Positions 9,127 to 16,952 of a DNA stretch of 64,000 nucleotides are shown one piece after another. The translations under genes and the position numbers were made by a program. Below the pieces are notes generated by a model, which was not told where the DNA came from, did no database searches, and saw only the letters and a program-made list of their open reading frames with translations. Numbering within the stretch: position 1 is the stretch's first letter; each line of letters begins with the position of its first letter. This DNA comes from Pseudorhodoplanes sp. (GTDB lineage: Bacteria > Pseudomonadota > Alphaproteobacteria > Rhizobiales > Xanthobacteraceae), in assembly GCA_032027085.1 (NCBI GenBank), contig JAVSMS010000001.1:386827-450826 (forward strand), read 5' to 3'.

Positions 9127-11093
9127 GCTACGGCCTCCGTGCGCTCCCGCCCGGTGGCCGCCGCGGAAGGCTCGATCAACGTCTCGATCGCGATATTGGT
9201 GCGGATGCGCTGGCGGCGGCCGTCCTGCAAGGTGATGGTGGTGTCGACGTCGACTTCGCACTTGTCGCTGTAGAGCGCCTCGATCAGGTCGGCGTAGCGC
9301 TCGTTGATCGTGCCGCGCCTGAGCTTGCGGGTACGGGTGAGTTCGCCGTCGTCGGCGTCGAGTTCCTTGTAGAGCAGCAGGAACCTGCCGATACGCTGGC
9401 TTTCCGGCAAGACGTCGTTGATGGCGGCGACCTCCTTGCGGATCAGTTCGCGCACTTCCGGCCGCGCGCTCAAGTCGGAATAGGTGGTGAAGGAGATGCG
9501 GCGCCCCTCTGCCCACTTCGACACGATACTGTAGCGGATGCAGATCATGGCGGTGACCTGATCGCGGTCCTGGCCGAGCACCACGCATTCGCCGACGTAG
9601 GGCGAGAACTTGAGCCGGTTCTCCAGGTATTGTGGGGCGAAGCGGTTGCCGTTGGAAAGCTTGGCGAGGTCGCGCATGCGGTCGAGCACGATCAGGTGGC
9701 CGCGCGTGTTGAGGTAGCCCGCGTCGCCAGTATGCATCCAGCCGTCGCGCACGTCGGCTTTGGTAGCTTCTTCGTTGCGGTAGTAGCCGGCGAACATGCC
9801 GGGATGGCGCACCACCACCTCGCCGAGACCGTTGCGGTCCGGTTGGTCGATTCTGATCTCGACGTCGCGGAACGGCATGCCCACGGTGTCGAAATCAACG
9901 TCGTCGAAGCGGTGCGCACAATAGACGCCCACCATCTCGGTCTGCCCATAGACCTGGCGCAGCGGCACACCGATGGCGCGGAAGAATCGGAACACGTCGG
10001 GCCCGAGCGGCGCGCCGCCGGTCGCGGCCGAGCGCATGTAGGAGAGACCGAGCCGGTCGCGCAGCGCGCGCCCGAGCAGGAAGTCGCCGATCAGCGAGCG
10101 CCGTCCGCGATCGAGCGCGCGCTCGGACAGCCGGAACGCCTGGGCGTAGAGGAAACGCTTGAGCGGCGTGGATTCGATCATTCGCGCCTTGATGTCGGCG
10201 GCCATCGCCTCCCAGACACGCGGCGCAAACAACAGGCAGTTCGGCCCGATCTCGCGCATGTCATTGGAGGTAGTGTCCTCGTCCTCCACGAAGTTCAGAC
10301 GGATGCGCGACAGAAGAAAATGCGCCACCGCGTTGACCTGCTCGCCGATCCACGGCAGCGGCAGTACCGACACGTAATCGTCGTTTGGGCCTTTCGGATC
10401 AACCTCGAGATAGCTCATGCCATGACGCAGGAAAGGCCCGCTCTTGAGCACCGCGATCTTGGGGTGCGAAGTCGTGCCCGACGTCGTGCACAGGATGGCG
10501 GGCGCGTCCGGGCGAGTCGCGTCGACCAGCCGGTCGAACAAACCTGGTTCCCGGTCATGAATGGTGCCGCCCTGCGCGACCAAGTCCGACATCGGCATCA
10601 GGCGCGGATCGTCGTGCTTGAGCATGCCGCGCGGATCACAATAGACGATATGTTTTAGCGTGGGGATGGCGTCACCGAGATCCAGGAGCTTGTCGACCTG
10701 CTCCTCGTCCTCGACGACGATGACACGCACGCCGGCGTGGCCCACCAGATAGCCGATCTCGTCGCGCAGTGAATCCTTGTAGATGCCGAGGCTGAGCGCG
10801 CTGACTGCGTGGCTGGCGATCTCGGTGAACAAGAGGTCGGGCCGATTCTGGCCGACGAAAGCGACCACGTCGCCCTCGCCGATGCCGAGCCCGCGCAGTC
10901 CTAGCGCGATTGCGCGTGTGCGCTCGAACGCCTGGCCCCAGGTCGTTTCCTGCCAAATGCCAAACGCTTTCTCGCGCAGCGCCGGCTCATCGGCGTGCTT
11001 GCGCTCATGGTGGCGCATCAGGCGCGGACAGGTCGCCAGTTCGTCCGGCAATTGTCCCCCGAAGGGAACAGGTGGGAGGTCATGCCGCGGCAT
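9123..11093 (-). CDS. AMP-dependent acyl-CoA ligase (long-chain/ring-carboxylate type)
   Basis: A 656-residue cytoplasmic adenylate-forming enzyme that activates a carboxylic acid to its CoA thioester with ATP. The nucleotide loop reads T-T-S-G-T-T-S-H-P-K, where the usual Gly after TSGTT is Ser; the A5-type Y-G-Q-T-E and the W-M-H-T-G-D-A-G-Y hinge segment are present. Length and the C-terminal extension resemble the bubblegum/FadD15-type branch rather than the ~530-residue AliA/BadA ligases. It is unusual in lying inside an ABC transporter operon, between livG (14-nt overlap) and livH (4-nt overlap), so uptake and CoA activation are probably coupled. The start at 11093 avoids a long overlap with livG. 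Confidence 0.9.
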   Translation of the reverse strand: MPRHDLPPVPFGGQLPDELATCPRLMRHHERKHADEPALREKAFGIWQETTWGQAFERTRAIALGLRGLGIGEGDVVAFVGQNRPDLLFTEIASHAVSALSLGIYKDSLRDEIGYLVGHAGVRVIVVEDEEQVDKLLDLGDAIPTLKHIVYCDPRGMLKHDDPRLMPMSDLVAQGGTIHDREPGLFDRLVDATRPDAPAILCTTSGTTSHPKIAVLKSGPFLRHGMSYLEVDPKGPNDDYVSVLPLPWIGEQVNAVAHFLLSRIRLNFVEDEDTTSNDMREIGPNCLLFAPRVWEAMAADIKARMIESTPLKRFLYAQAFRLSERALDRGRRSLIGDFLLGRALRDRLGLSYMRSAATGGAPLGPDVFRFFRAIGVPLRQVYGQTEMVGVYCAHRFDDVDFDTVGMPFRDVEIRIDQPDRNGLGEVVVRHPGMFAGYYRNEEATKADVRDGWMHTGDAGYLNTRGHLIVLDRMRDLAKLSNGNRFAPQYLENRLKFSPYVGECVVLGQDRDQVTAMICIRYSIVSKWAEGRRISFTTYSDLSARPEVRELIRKEVAAINDVLPESQRIGRFLLLYKELDADDGELTRTRKLRRGTINERYADLIEALYSDKCEVDVDTTITLQDGRRQRIRTNIAIETLIEPSAAATGRERTEAVA

Positions 11094-11850
11094 CGTCCTC
11101 GCCCAGGTAAGCGGCGCGCACCTGCGGATCGGCCGAGACCCGCTCGGGGATGTCGTCGGCGATCTTTTCCCCGTAATTGAGCACGGCGACGCGATCGGAC
11201 AAATCCATGACCACGCCCATATCGTGCTCAATCATAATGACGGTCACACCCCACTCGCGGTTGATTTCGATGATGTAGCGGGCCATGTCGTCTTTTTCTT
11301 CGAGGTTCATGCCCGCCATCGGCTCATCGAGCAGCAAGAGCTTGGGCTCGACCGCAAGCGCGCGCGCCAATTCGACGCGTTTGCGCATGCCGTAGGATAA
11401 GGTACCGGCGGTTGCGTGGCGGATCTGCTCGATCTCCAGAAGTTCGATGATCTCCTCGACACGCCTGCGATGTGTCAGCTCTTCGCGTTGCGCGCCCCCC
11501 AGCCAGTAGAGGCCGCCGCGCAGGAAGCCGCACTTCAAGAGGTGGTGGCGGCCGACCATGATGTTGTCGAGCACGCTCATGTGCGCGAACAGCGCAAGGT
11601 TCTGGAAGGTGCGGGCGATCCCGAGCCCGGCGCGCGCTGCCGTCGAACGGCGGTCGATTGGTTGGCCTTCGAACGCGATCGTGCCGGCGGTCGGCCGGTA
11701 GCGACCGGAGATGCAGTTGAGGAACGATGTCTTGCCGGCGCCGTTCGGTCCGATGATAGACAAGAGGTCACCGCGCCGGACAATCAGATCGACGCCGCGC
11801 AATGCGTTCACGCCGCCGAAGGACAGCGTGATGCCGTTTGCTTCCAGCAT
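11080..11850 (-). CDS. livG: Branched-chain-type ABC transporter ATP-binding protein (LivG family)
   Basis: A 256-residue ATPase. Walker A (G-P-N-G-A-G-K-T), the LivG-specific G-I-A-R-T-F-Q-N Q-loop, signature (L-S-Y-G-M-R-K-R) and Walker B (L-L-L-L-D-E-P-M-A-G-M) are present; the C-terminus has the Y-L-G-E motif. The ATG at 11850 has an AAGGA ribosome binding site and gives the normal family length. An alternative GTG at 11886 would overlap the preceding acyl-CoA dehydrogenase stop as GTGA and add 12 residues; I cannot exclude it. It works with LivF, LivH and LivM. Confidence 0.92.
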   Translation of the reverse strand: MLEANGITLSFGGVNALRGVDLIVRRGDLLSIIGPNGAGKTSFLNCISGRYRPTAGTIAFEGQPIDRRSTAARAGLGIARTFQNLALFAHMSVLDNIMVGRHHLLKCGFLRGGLYWLGGAQREELTHRRRVEEIIELLEIEQIRHATAGTLSYGMRKRVELARALAVEPKLLLLDEPMAGMNLEEKDDMARYIIEINREWGVTVIMIEHDMGVVMDLSDRVAVLNYGEKIADDIPERVSADPQVRAAYLGEDDAAA

Positions 11851-11882
11851 CGTATCCTTCGTCTTCTGCCCGGCAGGGACGG

Positions 11883-13061
11883 TCACGGCGTGGCCTCCGG
11901 CGTTCGTCCCGCCGACCGTGCGAATTGCTTTGTGCGTTCGCGCGCAATGATCAGTTTCATGATCTGCGCCGTGCCGTCACCGATCTCCAGGCCCATGACG
12001 TCGCGCAGGCGCTGCTGATGCGGCAGGTCGAGCGACCAGCCATAGTGGCCGTGCGTGAGCAGGCATTGGTGGATAATATCGACCGCCGTTTTCGGCCCCA
12101 GCCACTTGCACATCGCGGCTTCCGTCGTATGCGGCAGACCGGCGTCACGCAGTCGCAGCGTGTGGTAGCAGAGCTGGCGCACGGCGGCGGCCATGGTCTC
12201 GAATTCCGCGAGCGGGAATGTGACGCCCTGATGCTGCGATAGCGGCACGCCGAAGCTTTTGCGCTCACAGGCATAGGCCCAGGATTCGTCGAGCGAGGCC
12301 TGCGCCGCGGCGATGCATTGCAGGCCGATCAGCGCGCGACTGAAATCGAATCCCTGCATGACCTGGACGAAGCCGGCGCCCTCACCGGCCAACCGGTGGC
12401 TCTGCGGCACCTCGACATCATCGAAAAAGATCGAGCCACGACCGACCACCTTGCTGCCCAGATCGTCAAAGCGGCTCGTGCGCACACCTGAGGCATTCAT
12501 CGGCACCAGGAAGGCGCTAACTCCGTGTGGCCCGTCTTCGACCCGACCGGTGCGAGCGAAGACCAGCGTGGCATCGGCCTGATCGGCGACGCTTATCGAA
12601 CTCTTCTCGCCGTTTAGCACATATCCCTTATCGGTACGGCGTGCGGACAGCGCAAGATTGCCGGCGTCCGAGCCGCCGCGCGGTTCGGTCAAGGCAATGG
12701 CCAGCAGGCTTTCGCCGGCAATAATGCGCGGCAGCCATTCAGCCGCCACCTCGGGCGAAGCGTGACGGTTGATGATCTGGCCAATCAACGATCCGAGCAA
12801 TTGCACATATGCAATGTTGAAATCGCCATACGCCAGCGCTTCGATGATGATGCCGGTCGTTTCGCTCGGGGCGCCAAGCCCGCCATATGCCTCGGGGAGA
12901 TCCGGCGCGATGAGGCCAAGTTCGCCCATTTCGCGCATGAGCGAACGGTTGATCACACTCTCGCGTTCACGAACCTGATAGTACGGCTTAAGTTTTTCGC
13001 GCGCAAAGCGTTGCGCGACTTCCTGGAACGCACGTTGCTCGTCAGTGAGAATCAGAGACAC
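11883..13061 (-). CDS. Acyl-CoA dehydrogenase, probably acting on an alicyclic acyl-CoA
   Basis: A 392-residue flavoprotein (FAD) introducing a double bond alpha-beta to a CoA thioester. The FAD-binding segment (A-L-T-E-P-R-G-G-S-D) and the C-terminal helical domain are intact. The segment that normally carries the catalytic Glu (Y-E-G-T) reads G-D-G-T here, so Asp362 takes the base position. Asp in place of Glu has been discussed for cyclohexene-carboxyl-CoA dehydrogenases, which fits the adjacent badI and badH. It may be the cyclohexanecarboxyl-CoA dehydrogenase (AliB/BadJ role) or a later-step enzyme; the second dehydrogenase at 15257 is the other candidate. Operon position: 39 bp after badI. 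Confidence 0.88.
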   Translation of the reverse strand: MSLILTDEQRAFQEVAQRFAREKLKPYYQVRERESVINRSLMREMGELGLIAPDLPEAYGGLGAPSETTGIIIEALAYGDFNIAYVQLLGSLIGQIINRHASPEVAAEWLPRIIAGESLLAIALTEPRGGSDAGNLALSARRTDKGYVLNGEKSSISVADQADATLVFARTGRVEDGPHGVSAFLVPMNASGVRTSRFDDLGSKVVGRGSIFFDDVEVPQSHRLAGEGAGFVQVMQGFDFSRALIGLQCIAAAQASLDESWAYACERKSFGVPLSQHQGVTFPLAEFETMAAAVRQLCYHTLRLRDAGLPHTTEAAMCKWLGPKTAVDIIHQCLLTHGHYGWSLDLPHQQRLRDVMGLEIGDGTAQIMKLIIARERTKQFARSAGRTPEATP

Positions 13062-13100
13062 GAACCGCCACTCCGAACAGAAGACCCGAAACCAAAAAAA

Positions 13101-13883
13101 CTATTTCGCGTAGCGGCGGAAGTCCGGCTTACGCTTTTCAGTGAAGGCGCGCACGCCCTCCTTGGATTCCTCGCTCTGGTAGTAGAGGCTGAGCGCCTGC
13201 ATCCCCATGGCGCTGATGCCGCGGATGTTCTCGGTGTCGGCATTGAACGAGCGCTTGGCGATGGCGATCGCGGTCGGACTGCGCTCCATGATGTCGGCGC
13301 ACCAGCGGCTGATCTCCGCATCGAGCTCCTCGTGCGGAACGACCTTGTTGACCAACCCCATCGCGAGCGCTTCCTGCGCAGTGTAACGGCGGCACAGATA
13401 CCAGATCTCGCGCGCCTTCTTCTCGCCCACCACGCGGGCGAGATATGCGGTGCCGAAACCCGGATCGACTGAGCCGACTTTGGGACCGACCTGACCGAAT
13501 ACCGCTTTCTCCGAGGCGATGGTGAAGTCGCACACCGTGCATAGTACGTTGCCGCCGCCAATGGCGTAGCCCTGCACGCGGGCGATCACGGGCTTTGGAA
13601 CGTCCCGGATGATAGTCTGCAGATCTTCGACCGGCAGGCCGATCATGCCGCGTCCGTCATATTGCCCTTCGTGCGCTGACTGGTCGCCGCCGGTGCAGAA
13701 GGCCTTGTCGCCGGCGCCCCCGAGCACGATGACACCGACCGACTTGTCCCAACCGGCTTGGTTGAAGGCGTGGATCAGCTCTTCGCATGTACGCCCGCGG
13801 AAGGCGTTCATCACCTGGGGTCGGTTGATCGTGATATGTGCGACGCTGTCGCGATTTTCGAACAGAATGTCTTCGTAGGTCAT
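13101..13883 (-). CDS. badI: 2-ketocyclohexanecarboxyl-CoA hydrolase
   Basis: A 260-residue crotonase-superfamily enzyme that I recognise as BadI of Rhodopseudomonas palustris, same length. It hydrolyses the ring of 2-ketocyclohexane-1-carboxyl-CoA to pimeloyl-CoA, a MenB-like reverse Dieckmann reaction. Matching blocks are the M-N-A-F-R-G start, A-F-C-T-G-G-D-Q-S (oxyanion), R-V-Q-G-Y-A-I-G-G-G-N-V-L, G-Q-V-G-P-K-x-G-S-V-D-P-G-x-G-T-A and R-V-V-G-E-K-K-A-R-E-I-W-Y. The typical hydratase Glu pair is absent, as expected for this subgroup. It lies 15 bp downstream of badH. Confidence 0.93.
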   Translation of the reverse strand: MTYEDILFENRDSVAHITINRPQVMNAFRGRTCEELIHAFNQAGWDKSVGVIVLGGAGDKAFCTGGDQSAHEGQYDGRGMIGLPVEDLQTIIRDVPKPVIARVQGYAIGGGNVLCTVCDFTIASEKAVFGQVGPKVGSVDPGFGTAYLARVVGEKKAREIWYLCRRYTAQEALAMGLVNKVVPHEELDAEISRWCADIMERSPTAIAIAKRSFNADTENIRGISAMGMQALSLYYQSEESKEGVRAFTEKRKPDFRRYAK

Positions 13884-13898
13884 GGATTTTGTTCTTCG

Positions 13899-14666
13899 TT
13901 AGCCGGCCATGGTCAGGCCGCCGGAGACGCTGATCACCTGACCGGTGATGAAGGCGGCGTCATCACTGGCGAGGAAGCAGATGGCGCCGGGCAGATCGGA
14001 CGGCTCACCAAGACGGCCGAGCGGGATAGCGCGGCGGAAGGCCTCGTCGAGCTTCTCCGGATTGCGCGCACCCTTTTTGTAGTCGGCGTAGAGCTGCGTC
14101 TGCACGATGCCCGGGCAGACTACGTTGACGTTGATGTTGTGACGGGCATGCTCGCGGGCGATCGTCTTGGAGAAGCCGATCATGCCAGCCTTGCAGGCGG
14201 CGTAGACCGCTTCGCCCGAAGAGCCGACGCGCGCAGCATCCGACGAAACATTGACGATGCGGCCGCGCTTGCGCTCGGCCATACCCGGCAGCACAGCCTG
14301 GTGCATGTTGAGCATGCCGGTCAGATTGATCGCGATGATCTTTTGCCAATCCGCCGGCGTGGTCTCGGCGAAGGGCCGGAACACGTCCCAGCCGGCATTA
14401 TTCACCAGCACATCGACTGGGCCGAGCGCGGCTTCAGCGGCGCGGATTGCACTCTGGCAACCGGCGTAGTCGGTGATGTCGCAGGGAAATGCCTGTGCCT
14501 TACCCCCGCCGGAAGAGATTTGCTCTGCCGTCCGTCCGGCCGTAGCACCGTCGATATCGAAGACCGCGACCTTGGCGCCCTCCTCCGCGAACCGCTGCGA
14601 GGCGGCTGTGCCGATTCCCCCGCCACCACCCGTCACCACGACAACTTTCCCGCCCAAACCCCGCAC
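13899..14666 (-). CDS. badH: 2-hydroxycyclohexanecarboxyl-CoA dehydrogenase
   Basis: A 255-residue short-chain dehydrogenase. The Rossmann motif T-G-G-G-G-G-I-G is at residues 12-19, N-N-A-G-W-D at about 89-94, and the catalytic Ser region, Tyr155 and Lys159 (Y-x-x-x-K) are intact. The whole sequence parallels BadH of R. palustris, including S-D-A-A-R-V-G-S-S-G-E-A-V-Y-A-A-C-K. It oxidises 2-hydroxycyclohexanecarboxyl-CoA to the 2-keto compound that BadI opens. I chose a GTG start at 14666 because AAAGGA sits 7 bases upstream and the length then equals the family; an ATG at 14699 would add 11 residues. First gene of the minus-strand operon. Confidence 0.93.
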   Translation of the reverse strand: MRGLGGKVVVVTGGGGGIGTAASQRFAEEGAKVAVFDIDGATAGRTAEQISSGGGKAQAFPCDITDYAGCQSAIRAAEAALGPVDVLVNNAGWDVFRPFAETTPADWQKIIAINLTGMLNMHQAVLPGMAERKRGRIVNVSSDAARVGSSGEAVYAACKAGMIGFSKTIAREHARHNINVNVVCPGIVQTQLYADYKKGARNPEKLDEAFRRAIPLGRLGEPSDLPGAICFLASDDAAFITGQVISVSGGLTMAG

Positions 14667-14744
14667 GAAACGTCCTTTCTGCACTGGTAGATATGTCAAC
14701 GCTATGATACATTTTTAGATAAGGCAATACATTGATATATCGAT
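14667..14744. promoter_or_regulatory. Divergent promoter/operator between badH and badR
   Basis: This 78-bp AT-rich gap separates the two divergent start codons and must hold both promoters. A near-perfect palindrome, ATTGATATATCGAT, lies at 14731-14744 directly before the badR ATG, and the hexamer TACATT occurs twice nearby. MarR-family regulators bind such short AT-rich dyads, so this is a good candidate BadR operator; a repressor there would cover the badR start and could shut both sides. Confidence 0.6.
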
Positions 14745-15260
14745 ATGGCCCTTCCGACCCAAGCACAGGCGACATCCGCGAAAGACGACCAAACGGTCCG
14801 CTTCGAGATCGCTAACCGCTTGTTTTTCCGGCTATATCAGGCGTCCAACCTGATGCATAAGACCGGCTCTCGGTCAGTGGCCGAGTTTGAGACCACCACC
14901 CAGCAATGGGCGGTGCTGGGCGCTCTTTCGCGCCCCTCCGTGCGCGACCGGGGGATGACGGTGAAGGAACTGATCGAGTTCCTGCTATTGAGCCGGCAGA
15001 ACCTGACCGCCGTGCTCAACCGGCTGCAGGGCCAAGGGCTCATCGAGCGTACCCGCATTGCCGAGGACGGCCGCGTCCGCCGCATTTGCCTGACCCCCAG
15101 CGGTACCGACATCTGGGCGCACATGCTGATGAACATCAGCGGCTATTACGAAAGAGCTCTCGTCGACTTCACGACCGAAGAAACACTGCTGCTGTACCGG
15201 CTGCTCGATCGGCTGAAGTCGCGCCTGCAAACCCTCTCATCCGAGCCGACTGCCCCATGA
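14745..15260 (+). CDS. badR: MarR family transcriptional regulator, BadR-like
   Basis: A 171-residue winged helix-turn-helix regulator of the MarR family, with dimerisation helices at both ends and the wing motif D-G-R-V-R-R-I-x-L-T-x-x-G. It is transcribed away from badH/badI. In R. palustris the MarR-type BadR represses cyclohexanecarboxylate genes and is relieved by a CoA-thioester intermediate; the same job is inferred here from family and position. The TGA overlaps the ATG of the following acyl-CoA dehydrogenase (ATGA), so regulator and enzyme are co-translated. Confidence 0.85.
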   Translation: MALPTQAQATSAKDDQTVRFEIANRLFFRLYQASNLMHKTGSRSVAEFETTTQQWAVLGALSRPSVRDRGMTVKELIEFLLLSRQNLTAVLNRLQGQGLIERTRIAEDGRVRRICLTPSGTDIWAHMLMNISGYYERALVDFTTEETLLLYRLLDRLKSRLQTLSSEPTAP

Positions 15261-16423
15261 TCCGTGATGCCGCCACCCTTCAGGCCCTCGTCGACCAGAT
15301 TTCACGCTTCGTGCGCGAGCGCCTGGTGCCATGCGAAGCGGATGTCGCCGAGAATGATCGCGTGCCGCCGGAGATTGTCGTGGAGATGCGGGAACTCGGC
15401 CTGTTCGGGCTTTCCATTCCTGAGGAGTTCGGCGGTCTCGGCCTCACCATGGAGGAGGAAGTCGAGATCGCGCTGGTTCTCGGCCGCACATCACCCGCCT
15501 TCCGCTCCGTCATTGGCAGCAACAACGGCATCGGCAGCCAGGGCCTGATCATAAGCGGCACGCCCGAGCAAAAGCAGAAATATCTGCCGCGCATGGCTAC
15601 AGGCGAGATCGTCGGCTCGTTCGCGCTCACCGAGCCGGACGCAGGCTCGGACGCCGCCAGCCTGCGCACCACAGCACGGCGCAGCGCCGATGGCGGCTGG
15701 ATCCTAAACGGCACCAAGCGTTTCATCACCAATGCGCCGCACGCCGGCCTCCTCACAGTGTTCGCGCGCAGCAATCCTGACATCAAAGGAGCCGGCGGCG
15801 TCTCAGCGTTTCTGGTCGAGCGCGGCGCACCGGGACTGCGTTTCGGCAAGCCCGACCGCAAGATGGGTCAGAAGGGCGCAATGACTTGCGACGTAATCAT
15901 GGAAGACTGCCGCGTGGCGGCCGACGCGCTGCTCGGAGGTCGCGAGGGCGAAGGCTTCAAGACCGCCATGAAGGTGCTCGACCGCGGGCGCCTGCACATC
16001 TCGGCCGTTTGCGTCGGCGCCGCCGAACGGCTGATTGAGGACGCGCTACGCTACGCGATGGAGCGAAAGCAGTTTGGCCAACCAATCGCGGAGTTTCAGC
16101 TTGTGCAGGCGATGCTTGCAGACAGTAAGACGGAAGCTCTCGCCGGACGATCGATGGTGCTGGAGACGGCCCGCAAGAAGGACGACGGCCTCAACGTTGC
16201 CACCGATGCGGCCTGCTGCAAATTGTTTTGTTCGGAGATGGTCGGGCGAGTCGCCGACCGCGCCGTTCAGATTCACGGCGGCGCCGGTTATATGGCAGAT
16301 TATGCGGTCGAGCGCTTCTATCGCGACGTACGCCTGTTCCGCATCTACGAGGGAACCTCACAAATCCAGCAGCTTGTTATCGCACGCAATATGATCCGAG
16401 ACGCACAGTCCCAATTGCAATAA
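15257..16423 (+). CDS. Acyl-CoA dehydrogenase, cyclohexanecarboxyl-CoA dehydrogenase candidate
   Basis: A 388-residue FAD enzyme of the medium-chain acyl-CoA dehydrogenase family. The FAD motif F-A-L-T-E-P-D-A-G-S-D-A is in the middle, and the catalytic base is Glu365 in I-Y-E-G-T-S-Q-I-Q. It is co-translated with badR through an ATGA overlap. It probably converts cyclohexanecarboxyl-CoA to the cyclohex-1-ene compound (AliB role) or dehydrogenates the pimeloyl-CoA product; sequence alone does not separate these. A longer open frame starting at 14906 overlaps badR in another frame and is not the start. Confidence 0.9.
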   Translation: MIRDAATLQALVDQISRFVRERLVPCEADVAENDRVPPEIVVEMRELGLFGLSIPEEFGGLGLTMEEEVEIALVLGRTSPAFRSVIGSNNGIGSQGLIISGTPEQKQKYLPRMATGEIVGSFALTEPDAGSDAASLRTTARRSADGGWILNGTKRFITNAPHAGLLTVFARSNPDIKGAGGVSAFLVERGAPGLRFGKPDRKMGQKGAMTCDVIMEDCRVAADALLGGREGEGFKTAMKVLDRGRLHISAVCVGAAERLIEDALRYAMERKQFGQPIAEFQLVQAMLADSKTEALAGRSMVLETARKKDDGLNVATDAACCKLFCSEMVGRVADRAVQIHGGAGYMADYAVERFYRDVRLFRIYEGTSQIQQLVIARNMIRDAQSQLQ

Positions 16424-16952
16424 CTCCAACTGTTCTTCCAAGGGACAAGGCGACCAGAAAGCCGGTTTCCAGACCGCAGTGAGCAGAGAGCGGTCGTTGC
16501 CATTCTCGCGTCACAAACTCCAACGGCGAATGCGAGCGTCGCAGGGCGCCGACCGAAATGACGGTCATGATCCGCCGAATTCCTCTAGTGAGACGCTGAC
16601 CGCAGGGGAAGCGCCGCACTGACGGTTGGGTAGCGTATACGGACTGCTGTATTCCGTTTTCGAATTCGCGAATTCGACGATTTCAGAGAGCAGAGCCGGA
16701 CCGTTTCAAAGCGCGATATCGCCACAAACAATTTCAGTTGGGAGGACGATGGCTCCGCGGCTCAATGCCCGTTATCGGCGCCACTTTGCGATCCGAAGCA
16801 AGGTTGCTGATGCTGCAGTGCCGCATGGATAGCAGCCATATATTCCGTGTCCGCTTGCCTTGCCCGCCCGATCTTTGCATTCTTGACACCAAGCAAAAAC
16901 GGGCCGTCGCGTCCCGCCGGGATATCGCGCAGGCCTCGTCGGGAGGACAAAC
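16424..16952. other. Intergenic region upstream of the TRAP operon
   Basis: Nothing with coding character is visible in these 529 bp. A TTGACA hexamer at 16883-16888 could be a -35 element for the TRAP genes, but no matching -10 is obvious. A G-G-A-G-G run near 16740 is followed by an open frame without family resemblance. Confidence 0.4.

Noticed and set aside
9127-9588. Upstream extension of the LivH frame
   Set aside because: It lies inside the acyl-CoA ligase gene in another frame; the ATGA overlap defines the LivH start.
14906-15256. Extension of the second acyl-CoA dehydrogenase into badR
   Set aside because: This part reads badR in the wrong frame and is Arg/Pro-rich; the ATGA junction at 15257 gives the family length.
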